This document shows, in pieces, positions 23,676 to 47,132 of a stretch of DNA of 64,000 nucleotides. Under the pieces are notes generated by a model that was given only the letters and a program-made list of their open reading frames with translations, was not told the DNA's origin and made no database searches. How positions within the stretch are numbered: position 1 is the stretch's first letter; every line of letters starts with the position of its first letter. Location: NCBI GenBank assembly GCA_947000775.1, contig CAMQGK010000567.1, positions 9,913,001 through 9,977,000 on the forward strand, given 5' to 3'. The translations under genes and the position numbers were made by a program. The stretch is from Pterois miles. Its lineage: Eukaryota > Chordata > Actinopteri > Perciformes > Scorpaenidae.

Positions 23676-26105
23676 TCAAAGAAGGGTGTCAATCCGGGTG
23701 CTTGGGTCTCCGCCTAATGATTCTCCAAGGTCAAACAGCTGGTCCAGGCTGACGGAGGAGCTACAGAGGAAATCACTGCGGCCCTGTTCCTCCTCCTCTG
23801 GCCAGGGGCTCTCCAGGAAGGCGGTAGCAAGGAAGGTCTCCTCAGCAAAGCCTGACACGTCATTATTCCTTTGGGTCTCCGCCAACACGTGGATGTCTGC
23901 TGTCCCTGCGGGGGCTTCGATAGGAGAGATGTGGGTCCGCCTTACTGTCATATCCTCCTCTTTCATGATGGGGCTCAGGGGTTCGCCTCCCTCCAAACTG
24001 AGCTCCCCGTTGAGGGCCGAATCCAGTAGGGCGTCCCAGTCAAAGTCTCCCTTCAGAGGGCCGATCTCCTTCTGTTCGTCCACGGAGAGCAGTGGGGAGC
24101 TGGAACGTCGGGGGGCTTTGGCGCCACCATTTCTGGAGCCCCGTTTTCTTTTGTGCACACCTCTTCCCCTCACCGCTGGCCAAGACCCCAGCATTGTCCC
24201 TTCAGCCAGATGAGGATCCCAGTTCTGGTCGGCACCGGTTGCTTCTTCGAACTCATGGAGGAGCCGCTGGGACTCTAGGTTGATGCACAGGCCACTATGA
24301 CCTCCTGTTGGGCCATATGGGCCTCTGGACTGGGGCTGGAGGTTGACTCTGAGCCTGTTCTGCAGGGCCGGGTTGATCTGAACTGGTGGCATCCGTCTCT
24401 TCTTATAGGCGCCGTTCAGAAGTCGCTCTGCGTACAGCGGGTCAATCTTCCAGAAACCGCCCTTCCCTGGCTCGTCCTTCTGCCGCGGCACCTTAATGAA
24501 GCACTTGTTGAGCGACAGGTTGTGTCGGATGGAGTTCTGAAAAAAAAAGATGACAGTTCACATTCTAGCTTCATCAAACAACAACTTAATTTAGACGCCA
24601 CCTGAAAGGAATTGTTCAATATGTTAGAAAATATGCTTAATGGCTTTTTTTAGATGTTCAGATTGACACAACTCATAAGTCTGTACAGTCGATATGAAGC
24701 TACAGCCAGCAGCCAGTTAGCTTAGCTTAGCATAAAGACTGGAAACAGCGGGAAACTGCTAGCCTGGTTCTCTCCAAAGGTAACAAAATCCTACTACTAG
24801 CAGCTCTTAAGCATGGAGGACGGAATTGGCCAAAATCAAAAAATAAAAGAATAAATAAATACATAAACTATTTGATAAATAAATAAATGTCATTAAATGT
24901 AGCTAAAATAAAATAAAAAGTGTACACATCAGTTAATTGAACAAATGTGACATAAATTGATATTTCTGTTTTAATTTCCTTCTTTATTTATCTTTGCATT
25001 ATTTCCCTTTTTTAATTACTCTTCTGTTTAATTTTCCCTTATATTTATGTATTTAATTATTTATTTATCTTATTGATTTCACTTCTTTTTAAATTAATTA
25101 ATTAATTTATTTAGTATTTTTCTATGTCTTTTCATTTGTTTGCATTTATTTAGTATTTACTTTTCTAATGTATGTATTTATTTATATACTCATTTATTTT
25201 TTGCATTTAAGCCCTTATTTACTTCCCTAAATGTGTTTATTTGTGTATTCTTTTCTTTATACATTTCTACTTCATTATGCAAATAACAAAAGAAATACAT
25301 TATAAAGAAATAAATGCATAAACAAATACATACTTTTAAAAATAAATATAAAATAAATAAAAAGGAATGCAAAAATGGATAAATAAATGCAAAAATAAAA
25401 AAAATGTTATGTTATAAAAATACATTAATAAAAGGGAAAATTAAACAAAATGGTAAATAACAAAGCAATTAAAACAAAAATATAAATTTATCACATTTTA
25501 TCAATTAATTAATTAATGGCTACATTGTTTATTACTTTTATTTATTTTTTATTTTGGCAGGTTCCATCCTCCATAGTAGTGAGGCAGGAAGTACAGATGG
25601 CAGAGCAACATACATCACATTAATGCAACCCCCCTTCACTGAAATCTAAATAGAGCAGTGACCCGGTGACCTTTGTTAAATATTATCTGCCCCATGTACT
25701 GCTCTACAATAACAGACAGACGCTGAAACACAGGAGTACAGCTAACAGCTCCATCAATCATTTATCCAGCTAAATTAAACTTTTTCCTGAAAATTCCTGC
25801 CCTTTGGAGGGAGAACATGCTGCTGCTCCTCCTCTTCCTCCATCACTTGTTTCTGTTCCAACAGAAAAAACACTGAGTAAAAGCAATGTGGTAAAAATAA
25901 GATTTAAATGTTTAATTCAGTGAGGTTTTGTGCAGCTGAGGGAAGTGTTGCTGGCCTCAGGAGTTATTAATCACCAGCTAAGTCACTAATGCTTCATCAG
26001 AGTGGCAGCAGGCCCAGGACTCTACTGGTCTTTAAATATAAATAAATCATGTTCCCAGCTGTGATCTGACCTCTGAGAGAAACTCATTTCCAAACAATGA
26101 ATGTG

Positions 26106-26193
<88 letters not shown>

Positions 26194-26771
26194 TGTGTGT
26201 GTGTGTGTGTGTGGTCCTTTACCTGCCAGGTGGGGTCAGCATGTCGGTAGTAGCAGAAGTTGTCGGTGATCCACTTGTAGATGCAGGACAGAGTGATCTT
26301 TGTCTTCTTGCTGGCCTGCATAGCCATGCAAATAAGCGTGGCGTACGAGTAGGGTGGCTTGATGTGCGCGTTGGTCTTGTAATCCACCTCATCCGGGCAG
26401 TGACCGTGAGCCACGATGCCGGGGAGGGACTGCATCCTGCTGTAGGCCGCCGCTGTGGGCTTCCCAGGGGTCAGGGGCATGCCGATGGAGGCGGGGTCCC
26501 CGGCCAGAGGAGAGGCCGGGGCGTCGGAGCCCAGCGGCTGGTGGCCAAACAGATGCGGCTGGTGGTGAGCCTGGTATGGCACGTTGGCACCGAGGATGGA
26601 GAACTCCTGCAGCCACTGTAGGCTGGTGAGGCTGTCATCCAGGTTGATGGAGCAGCTGCTGTTGTTGTGAACGCTGTCCCGCTCCTCCGCCTGGGCCGCC
26701 GCGGTCACCACCTCCTCCTCCAGGCCCACGGAGCCTTCAGGCCACGGGTCGGCACAGCTCAGAGACAGCAT
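23676..26771 (-). CDS. foxj1a: Forkhead box protein J1 (FOXJ1), 2 coding exons, 469 aa
   Basis: Nuclear transcription factor that switches on motile-cilium genes. Coding exons on the minus strand are 26771-26223 (183 codons) and 24536-23676 (286 codons plus stop), joined in phase 0 by a GT-AG intron. The N-terminal half has the FOXJ1 motif [17 protein letters not shown] (about residues 45-61) and [12 protein letters not shown]. The forkhead spans about 136-232: [18 protein letters not shown], then [18 protein letters not shown] across the exon join, then GFWKIDP and the basic KKRR wing end. The C-terminus has [30 protein letters not shown] and [13 protein letters not shown], all FOXJ1 marks. 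The opening residues ([19 protein letters not shown]) match teleost foxj1a rather than foxj1b as I recall them; the a/b choice is less certain than FOXJ1 itself. Unusual residue: Cys in LSCIYKW, where FOXJ1 normally has Ala. Confidence 0.95.
24655..24812 (+). repeat. Dispersed teleost repeat with TTAGCTTAGCTTAGCA
   Basis: Contains TTAGCTTAGCTTAGCATAAA, GACTGGAAACAGCGGGAAAC and TCTCCAAAGGTAACAAAATC, a phrase string I recognise as a very common teleost interspersed repeat. It lies in the foxj1a intron and is cut off by foldback copy D at 24813. Confidence 0.7.
24813..25574. mobile_element. AT-rich foldback element, copy D, both ends present
   Basis: Left end ATGGAGGACGGAATTGGCC and right end GGCAGGTTCCATCCTCCAT are near-perfect inverses. 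Internally TGTGACATAAATTGATATTT and TTCTGTTTAATTTTCCCTT on the left mirror AAGGGAAAATTAAACA and TTTATCACATTTTATC on the right. The centre holds CATTATGCAAATAAC at about 25273-25288. It lies in the foxj1a intron. No flanking duplication is evident for this copy. Confidence 0.85.
26107..26213. repeat. (GT)n/(CA)n microsatellite with a GTGC block, in foxj1a intron
   Basis: About 105 bases of GT repeat, broken by a run of GTGC units at about 26176-26194. On the gene strand it is a CA repeat starting about 9 bases after the 5' splice site (GT at 26222-26221). Read-through of exon 1 into it makes an artificial His/Thr-rich tail. Confidence 0.95.
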
Positions 26772-27005
26772 GGCTCTCTGTCACCCAGCTCCTTCTCCTC
26801 CTCCCCCTGCCACCTCCTGACAGGACCCAAAATATACAGCCGACTTCACCAAAGTGCGAACGCACAGGACAATGACGGCCTATTTGAAAACAGACCCTCT
26901 GTGTGCGTAAACTGAAAAAAATTCAGATGTGGAGATTTAAATGCAGTCTGTCACTCACCTAGACGTGTCGGTGAGGAAATTAGGAAAGTAAAACCTCAAG
27001 AAGTA

Positions 27006-27020
27006 CCCCCCCCCCCCCCC
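27006..27020. repeat. Homopolymer C15
   Basis: Fifteen consecutive C bases (a G run on the foxj1a strand), upstream of the coding start within the presumed first intron. Confidence 0.95.
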
Positions 27021-27467
27021 ATTTATCAGGTCTCAGAACTTTCCAGAAAAACTCTGTTGCGCACTTGACGCTCAGCGCAAAGAAGAGCGCTCGTCATACT
27101 AACTGGTCACCCAAACCAAACACATTTATTAAACGGATGAAGACGACTTAAAACAAACTATCAGATAGTGTTGTTATAATTTAAATGCCGTTTGAGCGTC
27201 ACTTTTTGGGAAATCCGCACATGGTGGAGGTTTTACGCGTAAAATTCGCATATTTAGGACATGGTTTATTCAATTAAGTGCCGATTATTTTACAGTCAAT
27301 ATTTTAATGCGATTGCATAAAGTAGTATGCTAATTACTTGTTTGTTATTCATTTAAATGGAACATTTAACTGTTCATTTAACTAACTGTTAACTGTTCAT
27401 TTAACTAAGACATGAAGAAATTAACAGGTGAAATATGAATCTTGTTAGAATACAGTTAGAAACTCAC

Positions 27468-27655
27468 CTTCTATCTGCAGTTATGTTGATATAGACCTTT
27501 AAAATCCCAGACGAGCAGCACGTATTGAGCCTCAGTCTGCTTTTAGTGCACCTGTTGTCAACTGGTGAGTTAAAGAGGAATTCCTGTGTCCGGTGCTTGG
27601 CGCGGTGTCGGGCGCTTCTTCTTCTCTGTGGAGGTCTTTGTACCGGGACTCAGCG
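27468..27655 (-). other. foxj1a: Probable non-coding first exon of foxj1a
   Basis: A strong minus-strand 5' splice site (AAG|GTGAGT) ends this exon at 27468. A plausible 3' splice site (TCCTGTCAG|GAGG) at 26818-26817 would start the coding exon at 26816, 45 bases before the ATG. FOXJ1 genes generally have a non-coding first exon. The 5' limit is set from a TATA-like box at 27682-27688 and is approximate. The ORF across this DNA shows no homology to anything I know. Confidence 0.5.
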
Positions 27656-27681
27656 GGCTGCAGGATCCGTGGGGGAGGCAG

Positions 27682-27765
27682 TTTAATACCTGGAGCAGGA
27701 GGTTTGTCCAGCAACCATAGAAACGGTACACCCCCCTTGTAAACAGCTTTCCGCGCCTCCATTGG
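27682..27765 (-). promoter_or_regulatory. foxj1a: Candidate foxj1a promoter with X-box-like and CCAAT motifs
   Basis: Reading with the gene: a CCAAT motif at 27765-27761, then an RFX X-box-like site at 27711-27724 (plus strand GCAACCATAGAAAC, imperfect palindrome, one mismatch to RYYNYYWWRRNRAC as I recall it), then a TATTAAA box at 27688-27682. RFX factors are known to act on FOXJ1 and ciliary promoters. The motifs are seen; their use is inferred. Confidence 0.5.
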
Positions 27766-28017
27766 CCTGCTGGTTTCTATAGCGCTTCATTTTTAATCAC
27801 TCTGTCGTCAACTGAGGCTGCTGCCGTGCAGGATCTCAAGCTGAGGCCCGGGGACCCAACAGGGGACCCAACACTGTCCCTTTTTACTTGGTTACTCTAA
27901 TTACAGTATAAGGTAATTAAAATCCAGATATTTCATTAATTTCAGAGCATAAAAGAGTGACTGAGTGTAAGTATACTAAATATGACGCTACAAGTATCAG
28001 AAGAACTTCTAATATGC

Positions 28018-28130
28018 AGTCGTGGAAAGTAACAAAGTACATTTACTCAAAAACAATTTTGAGGTACTTTGCATGAGTATTTTCATTTTATGCTACTTTA
28101 TATTTCTACTCGAAACTCAACTTTCTAAAT
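28018..28130 (+). repeat. Dispersed AGTACT-type repeat
   Basis: GTGGAAAGTAACAAAGTACA, TTTACTCAAA, TTTTGAGGTACTTTG and TTTTATGCTACTTTATATTT in order form the best-preserved copy of this teleost repeat in the window. A second block of related words runs 28430-28680. Confidence 0.6.
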
Positions 28131-28778
28131 AAAATAGAAGAAAAAGTTATATTTGTGTGTGTTTATATAAAGTTATAACTTAGTAGAATACAACACATAG
28201 TTAATGTTCAAACCTCTTGTACAAAAGTTCCACCAAAGAGACATTTCACCTCTAAACTTCTCACATGGCTTAATTTCAATAACGGATGATCAATATTTCT
28301 GACATCTGACCCCTCAGATTGATCTGGTGACACTTTGGAGGGCCCCACTGGACTAAGCTAGCTGTATATAAAGTAGTTAAAGTAGCTCCAACTGGAGCAG
28401 CTGCAGCAGTAACGTGCTGCTCAAACACTGACGCTTCACTATCAGATATCAGTCATATTTACTGCTCAATGAGTACTTTTACTGCACGGAGCTAATACTG
28501 CTGTACTTTGACCACATGAGACTGAAATACTGCTGTACTTTTACTGCATGACACTGACACATACACTGGTGTGTATGTGATGTAACAATACATAATGCAG
28601 GACCTTTACTTGTAATGGAGTACTCAGGTATCAGTAGTTTTACCTGTGAGTACTTTTTCACATCTGGTCTCATTCTGCACATGACAACAGTAGAATAACT
28701 ATATTCAGTATAAATATATTCATCTCTGAATATATTTAATCAGTAACAAACTTAAAGTTGGACCCAGAGGTTGGACCT

Positions 28779-28780
<2 letters not shown>

Positions 28781-28821
<41 letters not shown>
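28781..28821. repeat. (GT)n microsatellite
   Basis: About 20 uninterrupted TG units. Confidence 0.95.
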
Positions 28822-28823
<2 letters not shown>

Positions 28824-29569
28824 GAATGTACTTTTGTTCATACGACAGAAAGGGAGAGAAAGGCGAAACAAAAAGGATTGGCCCCTTGAACGTTGTATTA
28901 GTGTGGCTGAGTGGTTTCCTGAGGCCCCTCACAAAGACAACTGTAAAGCAATAAAAAGGCTTCCTCATCTCTGGAGTCCTGACATCTCTTCAAAGCTGGA
29001 CGTGTTGAGAGCCCCGCGTGCTGCTTCTAACGAGTCACAGTGACAAACAACATTAATCAAGGTAAAGTGATGTTACAACACTCATGTAAAGAAGTCTTAA
29101 ATGTATAGTACATTTTATAAAAGGGAGTGTTCATTTATATGAGAAACCAAGATCCACCGTTTGCGGACCATAAATCAAATTAAATAATATTGCTCTTTAA
29201 TTTGTAAAGTAAATCAGCTTTATGAGGTTTCTATTATATTTATTTTACATATTTTCAGTTGTGGAAGAAGTATTTAGATTTGTTGCTTAGAGAAAAGCAA
29301 TAGAGCAATATAAAAACACTCCATTAGAAGTCAGAAACCTACTTCAGTAAAAACTGTTGTCCACAAAACGTAGTTAAAGTATCAATACTAAAAGTAGCCA
29401 TATGCAGTAAAATAGCTTCTGTGAAAGTTATATTATTTTTTGTACTTTTACTGATACATCAATGATAGAGCAGCATGTTACTGTTGTAGCTGCTTGTAAC
29501 TACTTTAAACTACCGGTACTTAAAGTCAACTAAGGTCTGGATTAGAAGACTGAAGGTTCGCCAACACTA

Positions 29570-29790
29570 CTATGCTATACTATATAATAAACTATACAAT
29601 ATGCACTATATACAATTATACTATACAACACTTTACACTATATACTTTATAATACTATAATATTCTATACCGTACAATACCATAATCTATTATACGATAA
29701 ACTATACAATACTATACAATACTGTAATATACGATACACTATACAATATTGACCTTTACTGTACCATACTGCACTATACTATAGGCTGAT
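29570..29790. repeat. Degenerate TATAC/ACTAT minisatellite
   Basis: About 220 bases made of variants of CTATACAATA and ACTATAC, with no coding potential. Confidence 0.75.
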
Positions 29791-30075
29791 AGAATCCAAC
29801 CAGTAAAACCAGTCAGCTGGAGGCAACAGGAAACAGGTCCTGGCCTTTGTCTCATTCCTGGCATCGTTTCTGATCACAGCATTCGTCTGTAGTCATGTCA
29901 CATTGTTCAATCCCTGTAGGGTCGAGACAGTCTTCAGACGCCCTCATCCCCCCACAGTCCCAGTATCACATCGCATCACCTCCAGCAGAGGTCAGAGGTC
30001 AAAGGTCAAAGCAGGAGCAGCCAACCACAGTGACCTCACAGAGAGGAGAGTCAGAGTCGACTCAGAGGGATTATA

Positions 30076-30087
30076 GAGACAGACAGA

Positions 30088-30144
<57 letters not shown>
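30076..30144. repeat. (GACA)n microsatellite
   Basis: About 14 GACA units, preceded by a less regular AGACAGAAGA run. Confidence 0.95.
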
Positions 30145-31222
30145 TGGTTAGAAAACAAATGTAGATTAAAACTATACAGAAATATGAAGCAGTGAAGTAT
30201 CTTTCTTCATTAAATAAACACAATATCCTGCAGGCTCAGAGAGTTCCTCTGTATGAAACAACCAAAGTAAATGTTCAATACATTAATTTACTACAACTAC
30301 TTCTAAAATACATATGAACATTAAATCTACAGCATTTCACTGCTGGTGAATAAAAACTTTTAAAACCACCTGATAAGGAAATGCGTCACAATATCCACAA
30401 TCCTGAATGAGTCAATCTGCTCCTTAACCTTCACACATGTAGTCTAAACTTCCTTTAAATGATAAAAACACATTCACTATTTCATTACTATTCTTGAAGT
30501 GAATGCACACTTGATACACAAACCTAATTTGCTAAACCCTGAACACTAAAAAAAAAGTGAAAAAAAAAACAAAATAAAAGCAGGCATTACATGGCTATAT
30601 TTTTATATCCAGACATGCATTAGATGTAATGGCAGCTCTTAGTTTGCTTTGTCCAAAGACAATTTGAATTAACACTCAATGTGTTTCTCTTCAAATTCAA
30701 ACTAGGTCTGAACTTTTATCCTGAGCACTCGGTGACCTCAAGAAGTAAAAGTCTGCCAAGTTATATTTTCCAAAATCCTTCATTTAGATTATTATAACTC
30801 TTTGAAACCTGGTTGTTGTAATTGTGTCTCGCTTTGAGCGGTTTTGTGTTCAGAAGTAGTGCTAGCTGTTGGACAGATGAGGGCGTCAGACACCATTTAG
30901 TGACGAACGAACTGTGGCTGATTTACTGTGACAGAAGCTGAGTATCAGTGGATGAATGCTACTATTAAGCACCTTCACTAGTAAGGGCTTTAATCAAGTT
31001 TGGAAAGGAAACGTTAGGCTTACACAAGTATTAACTATAACATTACAAGATTATTATAGATAATAGAATTATTTTGTGTATATAAGACATTATTCGGTAT
31101 CCTGACTACACCATAACCATCAATCAGTCGATTAATGGAGAAAATAATCAGCAGATTACTGTAATGGAGTACTTTTACAGTGTGGTATTAGTACTTTTAC
31201 TGTATTGTAGTACAGTATTTTC

Positions 31223-31340
31223 AGATAAGATAAGATAAGATAAGATAAGATAAGATATTCCTTTATTAGTCCCACAGTGGAGAAATTTACAGTTCACAAG
31301 TTACACAAGTTCACGGTTACAAATTCACAGTATGATTAGT
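31223..31340 (-). repeat. Retroposon 3' tail with (TTATC)n, minus orientation
   Basis: On the minus strand it reads TTTCTCCACTGTGGGACTAA then TAAAGGAATA and (TCTTA)n. This is the same LINE/SINE 3' end as at 39280-39345. The body may continue to about 31660. Confidence 0.65.
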
Positions 31341-31944
31341 ACTTTAAATGTAACAGGGTACTTTTACTGCAGTAAAGCCACATGCAGGTGTAGAAAACAA
31401 AAATCTGATACTTTACTGCCAAGTAGTTTTGCAGATAAAATGATTTTTTTCTTGGTTATTTGGTGCATAGCAATAAATAGTGCAGATGTCAAGAGACAAA
31501 AATATAGAAAAGGATAAAAATATAAAGAAATATGCAAATATCTGTGTTTAAAGTGGAGGAACTGTACAGTTTTGTACAGTGATGTACAGCATATTGACCA
31601 GGGGATGAGCTCAGCAGAACTGTGTCTGTGTTAACTGACCCTGAATCAGCATCCAGCCTCTGTCTCAAATAATAATAATAATAATACCTGGGTGGAGGTG
31701 CAATCACGTTGATGGACTCTAGCATGTGGTTTTGAAAACAAACAGGACTCTGTGACAAAGTCCAGTTTGTGGAGACAGACTGGTGTTAATCATTCACTCC
31801 AGAGCTTTAACATGAAGTGCCTCTACGGTGTGTTATTGTTTTGGTGGAGGCTTATAACCAATCAGAGAGCTGATCGACAGACAGATGACCAAACAACAAC
31901 TGTTAAAGTAAAAGTAATAATACATATGCTTTAGCTAATTGTTG

Positions 31945-32155
31945 GTCAGGTGTATTATATAGCATTATACAGTATTACATTATGTTATATTGTGTATTGT
32001 CGTGTATATTGTATTATATTATTATACCACATCTCTATATATCTATTTCTACTTATATTATATTATATATATGTTATGTTACACAACATTACATTATATA
32101 CTATATCATTATATCATATCATTATTTTATTATTTTATTAATATTATAGTGTATA
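31945..32155. repeat. AT-rich degenerate TATTA simple repeat
   Basis: Variants of ATTATA and TTATATTG over about 210 bases. A similar stretch is at 33080-33320. Confidence 0.6.
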
Positions 32156-32199
32156 ATGTTTACATTTCTTAGAATTAGATTAGTTTATAACAAGATTCC

Positions 32200-32340
32200 C
32201 TGTATATACTTCACACTTGTACAGATGTGTATATTCTCTTTTTTATGTGTATATAGATGTGTATATTCTCTCATGTATATTGTGCTGATAACCTGCTGCT
32301 GTAACACCACAATTTCCCAACTTGGGATCAATAAAGTATA

Positions 32341-32386
<46 letters not shown>
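32200..32386 (+). repeat. LINE-type 3' tail ending in (TATC)n
   Basis: CCTGCTGCTGTAACACCACA, ATTTCCCAACTTGGGATCAA, TAAAG and then about 11 TATC units. This is an L2-like 3' UTR followed by its tandem tail in plus orientation. Confidence 0.7.
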
Positions 32387-33419
32387 GTCTGTTTCCATCT
32401 TGAGCATTTCACTCACTGTAAACAAGCTGAATATACAGTATATGATACTGTCAGACAGATAGAGTGCAATAAGATGATTTTAATATTAAAGATTTAAGGG
32501 GAAACTGTACTGGAGTTAAATATATACTTAAAACTGTCAGTTGTTGTTTAGGAGGTTTCTGTTATCCAGCATCAAACACCCTTCAGGTAATAACACCCTC
32601 CAACAATACATAATAGATAGACTTACTCTGTCACATGTGCTTTCACCTGCACCACCGCTGAATTATTCACAGACAGCCGACAGCCTGCAGGACTCACATG
32701 ATAAGAAGATTAGTGTCGTTCTATCAGGAGAAGTGTCCTGGTCAGTCAGTCCTCAGTGCATCAGGATGTTCTGGTTAGGAGGCAAACTGCTGCAGGATGC
32801 CAACATTAAAATGATGATGGTGAAATATTTCACTTGTTCCTCACAATTCTAATGAAATAAAAATGTGATGAAACCAGGCTGATCACTTACTTTTCATATA
32901 AATCCTGTAGCTTCCCAAGTGGTTTTCTTCATTTACTGAGGTGTAATAGGAAATATGTTTTAGATTTTCAAAACAAATATATAATTGCGTATGACACCTG
33001 TATGTAATTCATATTGCACATACCTATGTTAAGTAATTATAACACACCAAGTAATGATGCTCAGTGATGTCTGTATTAATATAGCAACATAACAGAAATG
33101 TAATATAGTATAATGGAATAAAATAATATAACAGACAAACATAATATAATATGATATAATGTAGTACAGCATAATGGTAGTAATAGTATGGTATATATGA
33201 TATACAATTTAGGATGAAGTACAATGTATTAATATAGTACAGCAGTATAACAGAATATCAAACGAAATATATGGTGTATATATGATAAAATACTATAGTA
33301 TAGAATAGTATATAAATATGATAATCACAACGATAACAATAACAATAATCCCTACTTATAGGCTCTATTTAAAATAAATATATAAGAAAACATATCTAAA
33401 TAAATATAAAATATGTACT

Positions 33420-45630
<12,211 letters not shown>

Positions 45631-46376
45631 GGCTGAGAGGTGGGCTGCGAGGGGGATGCTGGTTCAAGTGTAGCCAAATGAGTCTGGGTGGGGGGTGTTG
45701 GGATGGGAGGGGGGTTCATCTGTGGAATGAGAGAAAATGGAAAAAGACAAAGATACTCTTTTCCTCTCTTGTTTTACTAAACTGAAGACACTTCCTCTTG
45801 TCTTCATCACACGTAATCCATGCCGAGGAAGAACCGGAGGGTCTCAGGACCCAGCAGAGCACTCTCTGAGGATAGGAGCCATGTGATCTTTTTTTTTTTT
45901 TTTTTTTTTTACAAACTTTTCTTCTTCAGCGGGTTTAGATATAATGTGGCAGGAAGTCGGCAATAACCAGCAGATAATCAAAGGAAGCATTGTGGTTGAA
46001 GCAGCCTCAGACGTATGAAGCGTGTGGATCATAGATGAGCTGAGTTTCATTTACAGCCATAAAACTGCTTCACACAGTGAAACTGAACTCTGCCTGGACG
46101 CATGCTGACATATCAGAGAGACACAGCCGTTAGTGCATCTCATGTATCACCTTTAACACAGAAATAAGAAACACATTTACCAGCTCAGAGACCAACCTGG
46201 GTGATAAAATATTATTTCTGCTGCACATTAAGATGTTTAATTAGTTTGTCTCATCCTCTGCTGCAACTTCCTGACCCAGAAAAAGATGGAAGCATCTGTG
46301 CTGAATATGTCCGACGTGAAAACCAAAAAGTTTTTATCATCAGTTTGATGGCAAGTCATGGCGTCACTTTCTGTCT
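45631..46376. other. ubald2: ubald2 3' UTR and flank
   Basis: Follows the ubald2 stop. It has a T20 run at about 45890-45910. I find no AATAAA or ATTAAA on the plus strand before the foldback element at 46377; the first AATAAA is at 46399-46404 inside it. Confidence 0.5.
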
Positions 46377-47132
46377 TTGGAGGATAGAACCTGCCAAAAA
46401 TAAATGAATTAATAAATAAATGACTCCATAAATAAATAAATATATCATTAAATGTAGCAAAAATAATATTAAAAATACATGTAGCCATTAATTAATTTAA
46501 AAAAATGTAACACTAATTGATATTTCTGTTTTAATTTGCTTTTTTAGTTATTTACCTTTGCATTAATTACGTTATTTATTTATTCTTCTGTTTAATTTCC
46601 ACTTTTATTTATTTATTCTCATAGACAAGAGGCTTTTATTTCAGCTACATCCTACCAGCTCTGCTCTTTCTGAGGTCAATTACTAAGACCGAAGCATGAC
46701 ACAACATGAAAGCAGAAATGCAAGAAGAAATGTAAAATCGATGTATGGATAAATGTGTAAATAAAAGAATACAGATATAAATAATGGGGAAAATAAATAA
46801 GGGGTGAAATGTTTAAGGAATTTCATGCAAAAATAAATGATTAAACATAAATACATGCAGTTAAAAATAAATATAAAAAATAAATGCATAAATAAATACA
46901 TTAATAGAAATAAATGCAAAATAAATAAATACACTTAAAATTCATAACAATAAATACATAAGTAAAAGTGGAAATTAAACAAGAGTAAATGAATAAGGGA
47001 ATTAATACATATCAATTAATTAATGCCTATTTTTATTTTTAATATTATTTTTGCTACTTTTAATGGGATATTTATGTATTTATCGAGTCATTTATGTATC
47101 TAATTTTGATTTTGGCAGGTTGCGTCCTCCAT
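46377..47132. mobile_element. AT-rich foldback element, copy E, with diverged 8-bp duplication
   Basis: Left end TTGGAGGATAGAACCTGCC and right end GGCAGGTTGCGTCCTCCAT. Flanks are TTCTGTCT (46369-46376) and GCCTGTCT (47133-47140), matching at 6 of 8 positions. The centre (46620-46735) differs from other copies and looks like inserted or replaced sequence. Confidence 0.85.

Larger units (their letters stand above)
27766..33419. other. Intergenic DNA between foxj1a and ubald2
   Basis: No gene supported. Contents: AGTACT-type repeats (28018-28130, 28430-28680, 29265-29530), a GT microsatellite, TATAC-like minisatellites (29570-29790, 31945-32155, 33080-33320), a GACA microsatellite and two retroposon tails. 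With the two genes head to head, shared enhancers could lie here, but I cannot point to one. Confidence 0.4.

Noticed and set aside
23686..24213. Plus-strand ORF of 175 codons
   Set aside because: Antisense shadow of foxj1a exon 2; the minus frame carries the known FOXJ1 motifs.
24805..25582. An 8-bp target duplication for foldback copy D
   Set aside because: TCTTAAGC and AGTAGTGA do not match. The end may have been altered or the copy may be composite.
26097..26621. Plus-strand Cys/Val-rich ORF of 174 codons
   Set aside because: Read-through of the GT microsatellite into antisense foxj1a exon.
27532..27762. Minus-strand ORF of 76 codons upstream of foxj1a
   Set aside because: Overlaps the probable promoter and non-coding exon, and shows no recognisable protein motif.
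29570..29790. CRISPR-like array or regular satellite
   Set aside because: Units are irregular TATAC variants without spacers, in a vertebrate genome.
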